From contig CP129481.1 of NCBI GenBank assembly GCA_030583905.1, positions 1,612,001 to 1,676,000 of the forward strand: 64,000 nucleotides of DNA, in the 5' to 3' direction. Origin of the DNA: Anaerolineales bacterium. GTDB lineage: Bacteria; Chloroflexota; Anaerolineae; Anaerolineales; Villigracilaceae. Shown here piece by piece: positions 41,743 through 50,147 of this stretch. The translations under genes were made by a program, and so were the position numbers. Under the pieces are notes generated by a model that did not search any database, had not been told where the DNA came from, and saw only the letters and a program-made list of their open reading frames with translations. Each line of letters opens with the position of its first letter. The stretch's first letter is position 1.

Positions 41743-43593
41743 GTGAATTCCCGTAGTCAATCGTTTTTTGTGTACTTCCTTCTGCTCGTAGCCATTGGAA
41801 CCATGCTTTATATGGGATTCCGTGATAATACAAGCCAGAGTGAGCCTCTTACCATCAGCAAAGTGGCGCAGCAGGTCCAGAGTGGGCAGGTTGCCCGCAT
41901 TGTCGTTCAAAACGACAATACCATCCGTGTTGTGCGTGGGAATGGCACCGAGGAAGAGTCCCGTAAGGAAGCGGATACGACCCTGGTGGAACAGCTCCGC
42001 AGTTTTGGGGTGACCACCGAACAACTCGCCAAAGTGGATGTTGAGATCGGCGCGCCTTCGCCTTGGGGGGCGGTCTTGAGCGGCGCGGTGTATCTGTTGC
42101 CGCTTTTGATCATGGGCGGTGTGCTGTGGTTCATTTTCCGTCAAGCGCAGGGCAGTAACAATGCCGCCATGTCCTTTGGGAAGAGCCGCGCGCGCATGTT
42201 CAGCGGTGAGCATCCCACCGTCACCTTTGCGGACGTGGCTGGAGCCGAAGAATCAAAACAGGAACTCGCCGAAGTGGTGGAATTCCTGAAAGAGCCGCAG
42301 AAGTTCATTCAACTCGGTGCGCGCATCCCGAAGGGCGTTTTGCTGGTCGGTCCTCCCGGAACAGGCAAGACGCTTTTGGCAAAAGCCGTTTCGGGCGAAG
42401 CCGGTGTGCCGTTCTTCTCGATCTCCGGCTCTGAATTCGTTGAAATGTTCGTCGGCGTCGGCGCGAGCCGCGTCCGCGACCTGTTCGATCAAGCAAAACG
42501 TCACTCGCCCTGTATCATCTTCGTGGATGAAATTGATGCGGTCGGTCGTCAGCGTGGAGCAGGGCTGGGCGGTTCGCATGACGAACGTGAGCAGACCCTC
42601 AACCAGATGCTCGTCGAAATGGACGGCTTCGACACCGACACGAACGTCATCATCATCGCAGCAACCAACCGTCCCGATATTCTCGACCCGGCGCTTCTGC
42701 GTCCCGGTCGCTTTGACCGCCGCGTCACGCTTGACCGCCCCGATGTAAAAGGACGCGAAGCCATCCTTAAGGTACACGTCAAAGGCAAGCCGTTGGATCC
42801 GCAGGCAGACCTTGCCACAGTTGCGCGGGGCACGCCCGGTTTTGCCGGCGCCGATCTTGAAAATCTGGTCAATGAAGCCGCGATCCTTTCCGCCCGCCGC
42901 AACAAGAAATCCATTGGTCAATCGGAATTGGAGGAGGCGATCGAGCGCGTGGTGATGGGACCGGAACGCAAGTCCCGCCTCATCTCTGAAGAAGAGAAGC
43001 GCATCATTGCCTACCATGAAGCTGGTCATGCCATCGTGGCAAATGCCATCGCTGAGGCTGATCCCGTCCAAAAAGTGACCATTGTCGGTCGCGGACAAGC
43101 CGGCGGCGTGACGTGGTTCCGCCCCGACGAAGACCGCCTTCTCATGTCCCGCAAGAAGATGTACGCCACGCTTGCCATGGCGCTGGGCGGACGCGCCGCC
43201 GAAGAGTTGATCTTCGACGACATTACTTCGGGCGCATCCAACGACATCGAGCAGGTGACTCGCATGGCGCGTGCCATGGTCACCCGCCTCGGCATGAGCC
43301 CCGAACTCGGCACGATGACCTACGGTCAGAAGGAAGAGATGATCTTCCTCGGGCGTGAGATCTCAGAACAACGCGATTATTCCGAAGCCGTTGCCGAGCA
43401 GATCGACCGCGAAGTCCGCAAGATCGTGGAAGATTCGTACAAGCTTGCCAAATCGATGGTCAAGAAGTATCGCAAGCAGTTGGATCTGATCGCGACCAAA
43501 CTACTTGAGGTCGAATCCCTCAACCGCGAGGAATTCGAAGCACTCTTCCCGCCTCCGCTCGGCAAGAAGAGTGGAACTCCGCAGGTTGCGTAA
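41743..43593 (+). CDS. ftsH: ATP-dependent zinc metalloprotease FtsH
   Basis: A 616-residue membrane AAA protease. Two membrane helices (about 8-24 and 114-133) flank an extracytoplasmic domain. Walker A GPPGTGKT is at 203-210, Walker B FVDEID at 260-265, and the zinc motif HEAGH at 425-429. It removes misfolded membrane proteins and controls short-lived regulators. The GTG at 41743 is chosen for GGAGG five bases before it; the in-frame TTG at 41731 has none. It ends at a strong hairpin. Confidence 0.96.
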   Translation: MNSRSQSFFVYFLLLVAIGTMLYMGFRDNTSQSEPLTISKVAQQVQSGQVARIVVQNDNTIRVVRGNGTEEESRKEADTTLVEQLRSFGVTTEQLAKVDVEIGAPSPWGAVLSGAVYLLPLLIMGGVLWFIFRQAQGSNNAAMSFGKSRARMFSGEHPTVTFADVAGAEESKQELAEVVEFLKEPQKFIQLGARIPKGVLLVGPPGTGKTLLAKAVSGEAGVPFFSISGSEFVEMFVGVGASRVRDLFDQAKRHSPCIIFVDEIDAVGRQRGAGLGGSHDEREQTLNQMLVEMDGFDTDTNVIIIAATNRPDILDPALLRPGRFDRRVTLDRPDVKGREAILKVHVKGKPLDPQADLATVARGTPGFAGADLENLVNEAAILSARRNKKSIGQSELEEAIERVVMGPERKSRLISEEEKRIIAYHEAGHAIVANAIAEADPVQKVTIVGRGQAGGVTWFRPDEDRLLMSRKKMYATLAMALGGRAAEELIFDDITSGASNDIEQVTRMARAMVTRLGMSPELGTMTYGQKEEMIFLGREISEQRDYSEAVAEQIDREVRKIVEDSYKLAKSMVKKYRKQLDLIATKLLEVESLNREEFEALFPPPLGKKSGTPQVA

Positions 43594-43605
43594 TTTGTAA
43601 AATGA

Positions 43606-43637
43606 AGAGCCTCCCGGTTTACCGGGAGGCTCTTTTG
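43606..43637. terminator. bidirectional terminator between ftsH and fadD
   Basis: Perfect 13-base inverted repeat AGAGCCTCCCGGT/ACCGGGAGGCTCT, followed by TTTTG on the plus strand and preceded by TTTACAAA-type sequence on the other side. Confidence 0.85.
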
Positions 43638-43654
43638 ATTCTTACATGTGCGAA

Positions 43655-45358
43655 TTACGAAGGATTCGTTTCCTTGTGCTGTCTCACCAACTCACGCCGC
43701 AGGATCTTGCCGACGGTGGTCTTGGGAAGTTCGTCCCTGAACTCATAATGGGTTGGGACCTTGTACGGCGCAAGATGTTCCTTGCAGAATGTCTTGAGCT
43801 CTTCCTCGGTCAACGTTTCACCCGGCTTGACTACGATCCACGCCTTGACAGTTTCACCGCGATGCGGGTCGGGGATGCCGCCCACGCCCACTTCCAACAC
43901 CTTCGGGTGATCCATGATGACTTCCTCCACTTCGCGGGGCCATACCTGGAAGCCGCCCGGCTTGATGAGTTCCTTCTTGCGGTCCACGATGTAGAAATAG
44001 CCGTCCTCATCCATGCGTGCAATATCGCCGGTGAAGAGCCAGGTCTTGCCATCCTTCAGCGTGCGCAGGGAATTGGCGGTCTCGGTCGGCATGTTGTGAT
44101 ATCCCTTCATCACATTCGGGGCATTGATCACGATCTCGCCGATCTCGCCTTCAGGGACTTCGGTTTCGCCATCGTCCAGACTGATGAGCTTCATATCCAC
44201 ATCCGAAAGAGGCATGCCGATGGAACCAACCTTGTTCTCGCCGTTGAGCGGATTGCAGGTCGCGGCGGTCGGCGTCTCTGACATGCCATATCCTTCAAAG
44301 ACCTTTCCGCCCGTCAGGCGTTCAAAGGCTTCCTTGGTTTCGCGCATCAACGGAGCCGAGCCGGAGATGCATGCCTTAATGGAAGACAAGTCGTATTTGC
44401 CTGCCTTCACATCAGGATGGTTGCTGAGGGCGTTATACAACAGCGGCACGCCGGGGAAGAGGGTCGCTTTGAACTTGCTGATGTTCTGCAGCACATCCTT
44501 CAAGTCGCGTGCGTTTGGCACCATCACCATGCTCGCGCCGATGGTCATGCCAAAGTTCATGCCCGCCACCATGCCGTACACATGGAAGAGCGGGATTCCC
44601 ATCAGCACCACTTCCTTGCCTTCTTCAGCAGTGACAAACCAGGCTTTCATCTGAAGCGTATTTGCCACAATATTTTTATGCATGGCAACTGCGCCCTTGG
44701 GTACGCCGGTCGTACCGCCCGAATATTGGAAGAGCGCCGTATCCTCCGGCAGGACTTCCACGTTCGGTTTGGGCGAGTCGGCGTGTTTTTTCAACAGATC
44801 CTGCATCCACACATCGCCGGATTCGAGCGCCTCTACGCGGTCGCCCTCTTTTTTTTCCTTTACCAGCGTGAACAGGAAGCGCAGCAGAGGCGGCAGGGTT
44901 TCCTTGATATTGGTGACAATAACCTTCTTGAGGTTCGACTTCTTCCTCACCTCACAGATCTTTCCGTAGAAACGGCTGAGCGTGATCATGATCTCGATAT
45001 TGGCATCTTTTACCGGGATCAATATCTCATCCACAGGATAGGTTGGGTTGATTGCCACAACCACCCCGCCCGCCTTCAGGATTCCAAAATAAGCAATCAC
45101 GAACTGCGGCGTGTTCGGCAGGAACAGACCCACCCGGTCACCCTTCTTCACACCCATTTCAACCAGCGCCGCAGCCATGCTGTCAGCCATCCGGTTCATA
45201 TCCTTATAAGAAATGACCGCGCCTTTGAAGATCGTACAGGCGTGGTCAGGATATTTGCGCGCGGCTTCCTCTAGAAAATGGAATAACGGCACTTTTGGAT
45301 ATTCGATTGTTTGCGGCACACCTTTATCATAATGTGCCAGCCACGGTTTGTTGCTCAT
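43655..45358 (-). CDS. fadD: long-chain fatty-acid-CoA ligase
   Basis: A 567-residue AMP-forming acyl-CoA synthetase. The ATP loop YSGGTTGVPKGAV and AMP motif GYGMSETP are clear. The hinge KELIKPGGFQVWPREVE and catalytic Lys in TTVGKILRREL are intact. It activates fatty acids for degradation or lipid synthesis, at the cytoplasmic membrane face. Start codon has GGAGG upstream. Stand-alone gene; no beta-oxidation partners are close. Confidence 0.93.
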   Translation of the reverse strand: MSNKPWLAHYDKGVPQTIEYPKVPLFHFLEEAARKYPDHACTIFKGAVISYKDMNRMADSMAAALVEMGVKKGDRVGLFLPNTPQFVIAYFGILKAGGVVVAINPTYPVDEILIPVKDANIEIMITLSRFYGKICEVRKKSNLKKVIVTNIKETLPPLLRFLFTLVKEKKEGDRVEALESGDVWMQDLLKKHADSPKPNVEVLPEDTALFQYSGGTTGVPKGAVAMHKNIVANTLQMKAWFVTAEEGKEVVLMGIPLFHVYGMVAGMNFGMTIGASMVMVPNARDLKDVLQNISKFKATLFPGVPLLYNALSNHPDVKAGKYDLSSIKACISGSAPLMRETKEAFERLTGGKVFEGYGMSETPTAATCNPLNGENKVGSIGMPLSDVDMKLISLDDGETEVPEGEIGEIVINAPNVMKGYHNMPTETANSLRTLKDGKTWLFTGDIARMDEDGYFYIVDRKKELIKPGGFQVWPREVEEVIMDHPKVLEVGVGGIPDPHRGETVKAWIVVKPGETLTEEELKTFCKEHLAPYKVPTHYEFRDELPKTTVGKILRRELVRQHKETNPS

Positions 45359-45436
45359 ACTTCCTCCTCCATTGATTTGTTGGACTGCTGAAGATGACTA
45401 GGCACAAAGTATATACGCGAAGATATTAAAAGTCAA

Positions 45437-46375
45437 TTACAACACCTGTTTTTTCATGGAGTTACGGATGATGGTTTTGATCTCCTCAAGTAAATTTTCG
45501 CGTTCAGGATGGAACCAATGAATGCGCGGATCGGACTCCTTGAACCAGTTTGCCTGTCTACGGACGAAAATCCGTGTAATGCGCTTCATCTCCGCTTTTG
45601 CCTGCTCGGCGGTCAACTCGCCTTTGATCACTCCGACACATTCCCTGTATCCGATCGCAGACATGCTTGGCAAAGAAGGGGAGTAGCCTTTGTCGAGCAG
45701 ACCTTTTACCTCATCCAGTAACCCAGCCGCAAACATCGTTTCGATGCGTTCATCCACCCGCTGATACAACTCCATCCGCGGACGCATCAACCCGATAGTG
45801 ACAAGGTGATACGGCGCATCTCCCTGCCCGCGCTGCGCGGAGAATTTTCTTCCCGTAGTGAAGATGACCTCCAACGCCCGAATGGTGCGCCGATAATTTC
45901 GTGCGTCAATTTTCTCGGCGGCTTCAGGGTCGAGCGAATTTAGCGCTTCGTATAGCCACTCTTCCCCTCTTTCTTCTCTCATTTTCTCAAGAACCTTCCG
46001 CATCGACTCATTTGGCACCACCTCCGGCGGATTCCATCCCTCCGTCACTGCGCGGACGTACTGCCCCGTCCCGCCCACCAAAAACGGAAGTTTTTGGCGC
46101 TTGTGAATATCCGCGATGATTTCTCGCGCCTGTTGCTGGAAAACTGCCAAACTCAAGGTTTCGTCCGGGTTGACAATGTCGATCAGGTGATGCGGCGCGC
46201 GCGCCATCTCCGCGGGGGATGGCTTGGCAGTGCCGATATCCATGCCGCGGTAGAACAAACGCGAATCGGCTGAGACAATTTCACCGTTCAGCGTTTCCGC
46301 GAGTTGAATGGCAAGTTCTGTCTTGCCGACGGCGGTTGGTCCGACAATAAGAATGAGCGGCGGTTTTTTGGACAA
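45437..46375 (-). CDS. miaA: tRNA dimethylallyltransferase
   Basis: A 312-residue enzyme that adds dimethylallyl to A37 of tRNAs reading UNN codons. P-loop GPTAVGKT is at 12-19; LVGGTGQYVRAV and the DARNYRRTIRALEV helix fit MiaA. The start is a TTG at 46375 that directly follows the TAG of the DUF3592 gene, with GGAG six bases before it inside that gene; no ATG exists before the P-loop. Coupled translation is likely. Confidence 0.93.
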   Translation of the reverse strand: MSKKPPLILIVGPTAVGKTELAIQLAETLNGEIVSADSRLFYRGMDIGTAKPSPAEMARAPHHLIDIVNPDETLSLAVFQQQAREIIADIHKRQKLPFLVGGTGQYVRAVTEGWNPPEVVPNESMRKVLEKMREERGEEWLYEALNSLDPEAAEKIDARNYRRTIRALEVIFTTGRKFSAQRGQGDAPYHLVTIGLMRPRMELYQRVDERIETMFAAGLLDEVKGLLDKGYSPSLPSMSAIGYRECVGVIKGELTAEQAKAEMKRITRIFVRRQANWFKESDPRIHWFHPERENLLEEIKTIIRNSMKKQVL

Positions 46376-46795
46376 CTATCTCTCCAGTGCAGATTCGGCA
46401 GGGTTGTCTGGATTGTAATAAACAGTGACTGTCGTTCCGATTGGATAACGGTTGACGATCTCCTGTGCCTGTCCCGCGAAGCGGATGTTGAGGTATTGTT
46501 CGCCGGCTTTAATGATCTGGCTTTGATGGGATTTTCCGTTCACTTCGTATTGATAAACGACTACTGGATAGAGGCTTCCCCTGTGTCCCGACTGCACGCT
46601 GGACATCATCACTGTACCTGTTGTAGTGCGCCAGGTCTGTGCGGCTTGGCGGTAGGATGCCCCCTGCTGACTGCGCTTGTAGATGAAGTATCCAACCCCG
46701 CCAATGATCAGTAGAGGCAGGACAATAGTGCATATCGTGCCCGCTATCCCCATGAGGATGCCCAAACCGGTAATAATTAATGTAAGCACTTCCAT
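46376..46795 (-). CDS. DUF3592 membrane protein
   Basis: 139 residues: two hydrophobic segments near the N-terminus (about 4-22 and 24-37), a basic linker and a beta domain (45-135) with YPVVVYQYEVNGKSHQSQI and VTVYYNPDNPAESAL, typical of DUF3592. Function unknown. AGGAG precedes the ATG. Abuts miaA. Confidence 0.85.
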   Translation of the reverse strand: MEVLTLIITGLGILMGIAGTICTIVLPLLIIGGVGYFIYKRSQQGASYRQAAQTWRTTTGTVMMSSVQSGHRGSLYPVVVYQYEVNGKSHQSQIIKAGEQYLNIRFAGQAQEIVNRYPIGTTVTVYYNPDNPAESALER

Positions 46796-46902
46796 CTCAT
46801 CTCTCCTTGTTGTAAAACGATTTCCAAATGTTTTACTGGTTATCTTTCTGGTAAACTCCTGCCAATTGTAGTAATTCTAATTTTAGCACCGAGGGAGCTG
46901 TC

Positions 46903-47748
46903 ATGATCAACTGGCAGGAATTGACGATCGACATGTTCGTCGAACAATTGAAGAAATCTTATCAACGCACATATGGGGATATCAACCCGGATTATGGTCG
47001 CATCGTTGCCTGGTGCGGACGGCTTTCTCTTGAAAATATCTCCAACTCGGATGCGTTGTACCACGATATTGACCATACGATCATGGTTTCACTTGCGGGG
47101 TTATCCATCATCGAAGGCAAACACCTGCGCGAAGGCGGGGTGACGCCAAATGACTGGATGCACTACATGATCGCAGTGCTTTGTCATGATATTGGATATG
47201 TCAAAGGCGTATGCAGGAACGACGTAAAGGATATGTTCGCCAGCGGACAGGGAAGTGAGATGATCAAAATTTCCCCTGATGGCACGGATGTCTCGTTGAC
47301 GCCTTATCATGTCGACCGCAGTAAATTATTTGTCCATGAACGGTTTGGGAATGGGCTTCTCGCAAATATGACCGGTCAGCTTGATGCCGGGCGGATCGCT
47401 GATTATATCGAAATGACGCGCTTTCCGTCCCCGGGGGATGGGACCTACAGTGATACAAAGGGACTGGGAGGTCTTGTCCGCGCGGCGGATTTTGTCGGTC
47501 AATTGGGCGACCCCGATTATTTCCGCAAATCTCCCGCCCTATATTACGAATTTGAAGAACTCGGTTTGAATAAAAAATTCGGCTATAAATCTCCGAATGA
47601 TCTGAGAAAAAATTACGCCAGATTTTATTGGGAGCGCGTCCACCCTTACATCAGGGATGCCATCCATTACCTGAGCCTGACCGAAGACGGCAAACAGTGG
47701 ATCGCGAACATGCATTCCCACGTGTTCGAGTCAGAACATAATCAATGA
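46903..47748 (+). CDS. HD-domain phosphohydrolase-like protein
   Basis: 281 residues. HDIDH (54-58) and LCHDIGY with His95-Asp96 are the metal ligands of an HD fold; a further His and Asp lie in HERFGNG and [11 protein letters not shown]. The C-terminal third has no known motif. HD proteins hydrolyse nucleotides or cyclic nucleotides, but substrate cannot be deduced. GAGGGAG precedes the ATG. Its last seven bases overlap convergently with sugE. Confidence 0.82.
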   Translation: MINWQELTIDMFVEQLKKSYQRTYGDINPDYGRIVAWCGRLSLENISNSDALYHDIDHTIMVSLAGLSIIEGKHLREGGVTPNDWMHYMIAVLCHDIGYVKGVCRNDVKDMFASGQGSEMIKISPDGTDVSLTPYHVDRSKLFVHERFGNGLLANMTGQLDAGRIADYIEMTRFPSPGDGTYSDTKGLGGLVRAADFVGQLGDPDYFRKSPALYYEFEELGLNKKFGYKSPNDLRKNYARFYWERVHPYIRDAIHYLSLTEDGKQWIANMHSHVFESEHNQ

Positions 47749-48062
47749 GGCGATACTACCTTGAGTCCGATAATGCCGGTTACAATAAACAACAGAAAGA
47801 TTATCCGCAATAGGTCAAAAGGTTCTTTGAAGAGGATGATACCAAGGGTAACAGCTCCAACAGCCCCTATCCCGGTCCATATTGCGTACGCGGTTCCGAT
47901 CGGCAAGACTTTTGTCGCCAGCGCTAGGAAGTAAAAACTTACGATCATTCCCGCCACGGTGATAACGGACGGCAGGGGACGTGTGAAGCCCTGTGTGTAC
48001 TTCAAGCCGATAGCCCATACGATCTCGAACAGCCCTGCGATGAAAAGATAGATCCAAGACAT
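47742..48062 (-). CDS. sugE: SMR-family guanidinium exporter (SugE/Gdx type)
   Basis: A 106-residue small multidrug resistance protein with four membrane helices (2-21, 31-50, 58-77, 84-102). Glu13, the proton/substrate-coupling residue, is present, with the motif [12 protein letters not shown] of the SugE/Gdx subgroup. Gdx exporters remove guanidinium ions in exchange for protons and work as antiparallel dimers. The upstream guanidine-I riboswitch strongly supports this substrate. AGGAG (minus strand, 48072-48068) precedes the ATG. Confidence 0.94.
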   Translation of the reverse strand: MSWIYLFIAGLFEIVWAIGLKYTQGFTRPLPSVITVAGMIVSFYFLALATKVLPIGTAYAIWTGIGAVGAVTLGIILFKEPFDLLRIIFLLFIVTGIIGLKVVSPH

Positions 48063-48076
48063 GGTTTCTCCTTTTG

Positions 48077-48118
48077 GAAAAACAAAAGCCCGGGAGGTTA
48101 TTAATCTCCCGGGCTTTT
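48077..48118 (-). terminator. riboswitch expression-platform terminator of sugE
   Basis: Stem GCCCGGGAG/CTCCCGGGC with an eight to nine base loop, followed on the minus strand by TTTTGTTTTT. Its 5' arm is shared with the last helix of the guanidine aptamer, so ligand binding and termination exclude each other. Confidence 0.88.
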
Positions 48119-48183
48119 ATCCCTCCGTGTGCACAGTTTCCTGTGTGTTTTCTCTAGGTCACACATGAAGTAGAACCCTAGAA
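48105..48183 (-). promoter_or_regulatory. guanidine-I (ykkC) riboswitch aptamer
   Basis: Read on the minus strand, it has the conserved pieces of the ykkC/guanidine-I class in order: CTAGGGTTC at the 5' side, ACCTAGAGAAAACACACAGG in the middle, and ACACGGAGGGATAAAAGCC running into CGGGAGA. These match the known consensus closely, apart from a shortened central stem. Ligand binding is expected to stop the downstream terminator from forming and switch sugE on. Recognition is by eye; a covariance search would confirm it. Confidence 0.92.
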
Positions 48184-48307
48184 AACCAAATTTATTCTTT
48201 TGTAAGTCAGATTTATGCTTAAAAAAACGACGCTTGTAAATTTGTTTATCTTACTTTTATCATGTTCTGCCGACAATCAATTTTACATAAGGCATGGGCG
48301 ATCACCT

Positions 48308-49255
48308 TCATCGCTTCTCCTGCGAATACGGGCGGATATGATCTGTAACCTCGTCCAATCGCGCCACTTCCTCTTCGTTTAAACTCCAGCCCGCGCCGCC
48401 CGCATTTTCCTCCGCCTGCCGCACATTTTTTGCGCCGGGAATGGGAAGTGCCCCTTTACAAATCACCCAATTCAATGCAACTTGTGAGATGGTCTTCCCA
48501 CGACTTTGCCCGATCTCCTGCAGCAGGCGGATGACCGGCGGCAGTTTTTTCAGCATATCTGGATATTTGGAGCCGCGTGTACCCGAAGGCGGATTTTCGG
48601 ATGAGTATTTTCCCGTTAATAGCCCCATTTCGAGAGGGGAATAGGCAATCAGGCGGATACCAAGTTCCTTGCAACGCGCCAACGTTCCATTTTTTTCCAC
48701 TTCACGGTTCAGTAGACTGTAATGCACCTGATTGGACGCCAGCGGGATCCCATGTTGTGCCAGCGTGGAGTATGCCCTCAGCATGTGCTTCTGCCCAAAG
48801 TTGGATACGCCAACCGTCCGGGTTAGTCCCTGTTTGACGCATTCCACCATACCTTCCATCATCGTTTCCGGACTCATCAGCGGGCTGGGCCAATGGATCT
48901 GGTACAAGTCCACGGCGTCCAGTCCCAATCGTTCCAGACTTCCCTTCAACGCGCGCAGCAGCGAGCCTTTTGTCAATCTCCACGGCATGGGAAAGAACTT
49001 CGTCGCCACCAGCACTGGCTGGTCGATCTCTTTCAGAAAACCGCCGAGCATCCTCTCAGAACGCCCCGACCCATAGACTTCAGCAGTGTCGATAAACCGG
49101 ACTCCAAGGCTAAGTGAAAAATCGAACGCTTCGCGGATGTCCTTATCCGTATGGGATTGCCCGTATGCCCAGACAACCCGGTCTCCCCATTGCCATGCCC
49201 CCAGCCCCATTTGAATGGCATGTAAAAAGCGCGTCTCGCTGCTCACTTCGGTCAT
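48308..49255 (-). CDS. aldo/keto reductase
   Basis: A 315-residue NADPH-dependent oxidoreductase. Tetrad residues appear in RFIDTAEVYGSGRSE (Asp, Tyr), LVATKF (Lys) and YQIHWP (His); NADP-contact IPGAKNVRQAEENAGG is near the C-terminus. The substrate (aldehyde or ketone) is not predictable. Stand-alone; the 245-base region between it and sugE is occupied by the riboswitch and AT-rich sequence. Confidence 0.92.
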   Translation of the reverse strand: MTEVSSETRFLHAIQMGLGAWQWGDRVVWAYGQSHTDKDIREAFDFSLSLGVRFIDTAEVYGSGRSERMLGGFLKEIDQPVLVATKFFPMPWRLTKGSLLRALKGSLERLGLDAVDLYQIHWPSPLMSPETMMEGMVECVKQGLTRTVGVSNFGQKHMLRAYSTLAQHGIPLASNQVHYSLLNREVEKNGTLARCKELGIRLIAYSPLEMGLLTGKYSSENPPSGTRGSKYPDMLKKLPPVIRLLQEIGQSRGKTISQVALNWVICKGALPIPGAKNVRQAEENAGGAGWSLNEEEVARLDEVTDHIRPYSQEKR

Positions 49256-49267
49256 GTTGTCTCCATG

Positions 49268-49297
49268 TTGATGAATTGCCTGATTCTATCTTAAAAT
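49268..49297 (+). promoter_or_regulatory. possible promoter of rnc-smc
   Basis: TTGATG and TAAAAT spaced 18 bases, about 60 bases before the rnc ATG. Fits sigma-70 only moderately. Confidence 0.4.
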
Positions 49298-49355
49298 ATC
49301 GTTTCTTAAAAAAATTCAGGTTACAATTCAGCGCGCGAAAAAATATAAGGAACTA

Positions 49356-50120
49356 ATGGAACGATATTTCCCAACCTCCGGTGGGGGACTATCGCTCCCG
49401 GAGTTCCGGGAGGTTCCCGTGACACAAAAATCATCAAAGCGGGACGAAGAGAGCGCCTCAAGCCTGAACGAGAGGCTGAGTCTGTCCTTCGTAGATATAT
49501 CCCTGCTGACACGTGCTCTTACTCATCGCTCGTATGCCAATGAGCATCCAAACGGCGTGGAGGATAACGAACGCCTTGAATTCCTGGGTGATGCCGTGCT
49601 GGATTTCATTGTGGGAGAGTGGGCGTTCCATCGTTTTCCCGAAATGCAGGAAGGTCCCCTGACCAAGATCCGCGCTTCGCTCGTCAGGAACGAACAGCTC
49701 GCAAAACTCGCCCGTCGTCTGGAACTCGGTCAAGCCCTTCGGTTGGGGCGGGGCGAGAAATCATCCGGCGGTCATTTGCGTGACAGCCTGCTCGGATCCA
49801 CGTTCGAGGCGTTGATTGGCGCCATGTATCTTGACTCAGGTATTGACAAAGTAAAGATGTTTGTCTATCCCCTGCTCGATTGGATGAAAGGCTCACTTTT
49901 CGACGAGCTCACCGATCCGAAGAGCCTCCTGCAGGAGCTCACCCAAGCGTTAAAGTTGGGAACGCCGCATTATCGTGTTGTGGAAATCAGCGGACCCGAC
50001 CATGCCCGTATTTTTGAGGTGGAGGTGAAAGTGGCGGGTGAGGTCAAGGGACGTGGAACAGGTTCCAGTAAAAGCAGTGCCGAACGCGCAGCTGCCAAAG
50101 ATGCGCTCAGCCATTTCTAA
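49356..50120 (+). CDS. rnc: ribonuclease III
   Basis: A 254-residue double-strand RNA endonuclease processing rRNA precursors. The RNase III signature NERLEFLGDAVLDFI is at 71-85 with the catalytic Glu and Asp residues. A double-strand RNA-binding domain closes the protein (about 178-252), ending SSAERAAAKDALSHF. The first 35 residues are extra and not conserved; a later start cannot be excluded, though AAGGA before 49356 supports this one. smc starts 27 bases later. Confidence 0.94.
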   Translation: MERYFPTSGGGLSLPEFREVPVTQKSSKRDEESASSLNERLSLSFVDISLLTRALTHRSYANEHPNGVEDNERLEFLGDAVLDFIVGEWAFHRFPEMQEGPLTKIRASLVRNEQLAKLARRLELGQALRLGRGEKSSGGHLRDSLLGSTFEALIGAMYLDSGIDKVKMFVYPLLDWMKGSLFDELTDPKSLLQELTQALKLGTPHYRVVEISGPDHARIFEVEVKVAGEVKGRGTGSSKSSAERAAAKDALSHF

Positions 50121-50147
50121 ATCCAATATCACAGATCGAATCATCAA

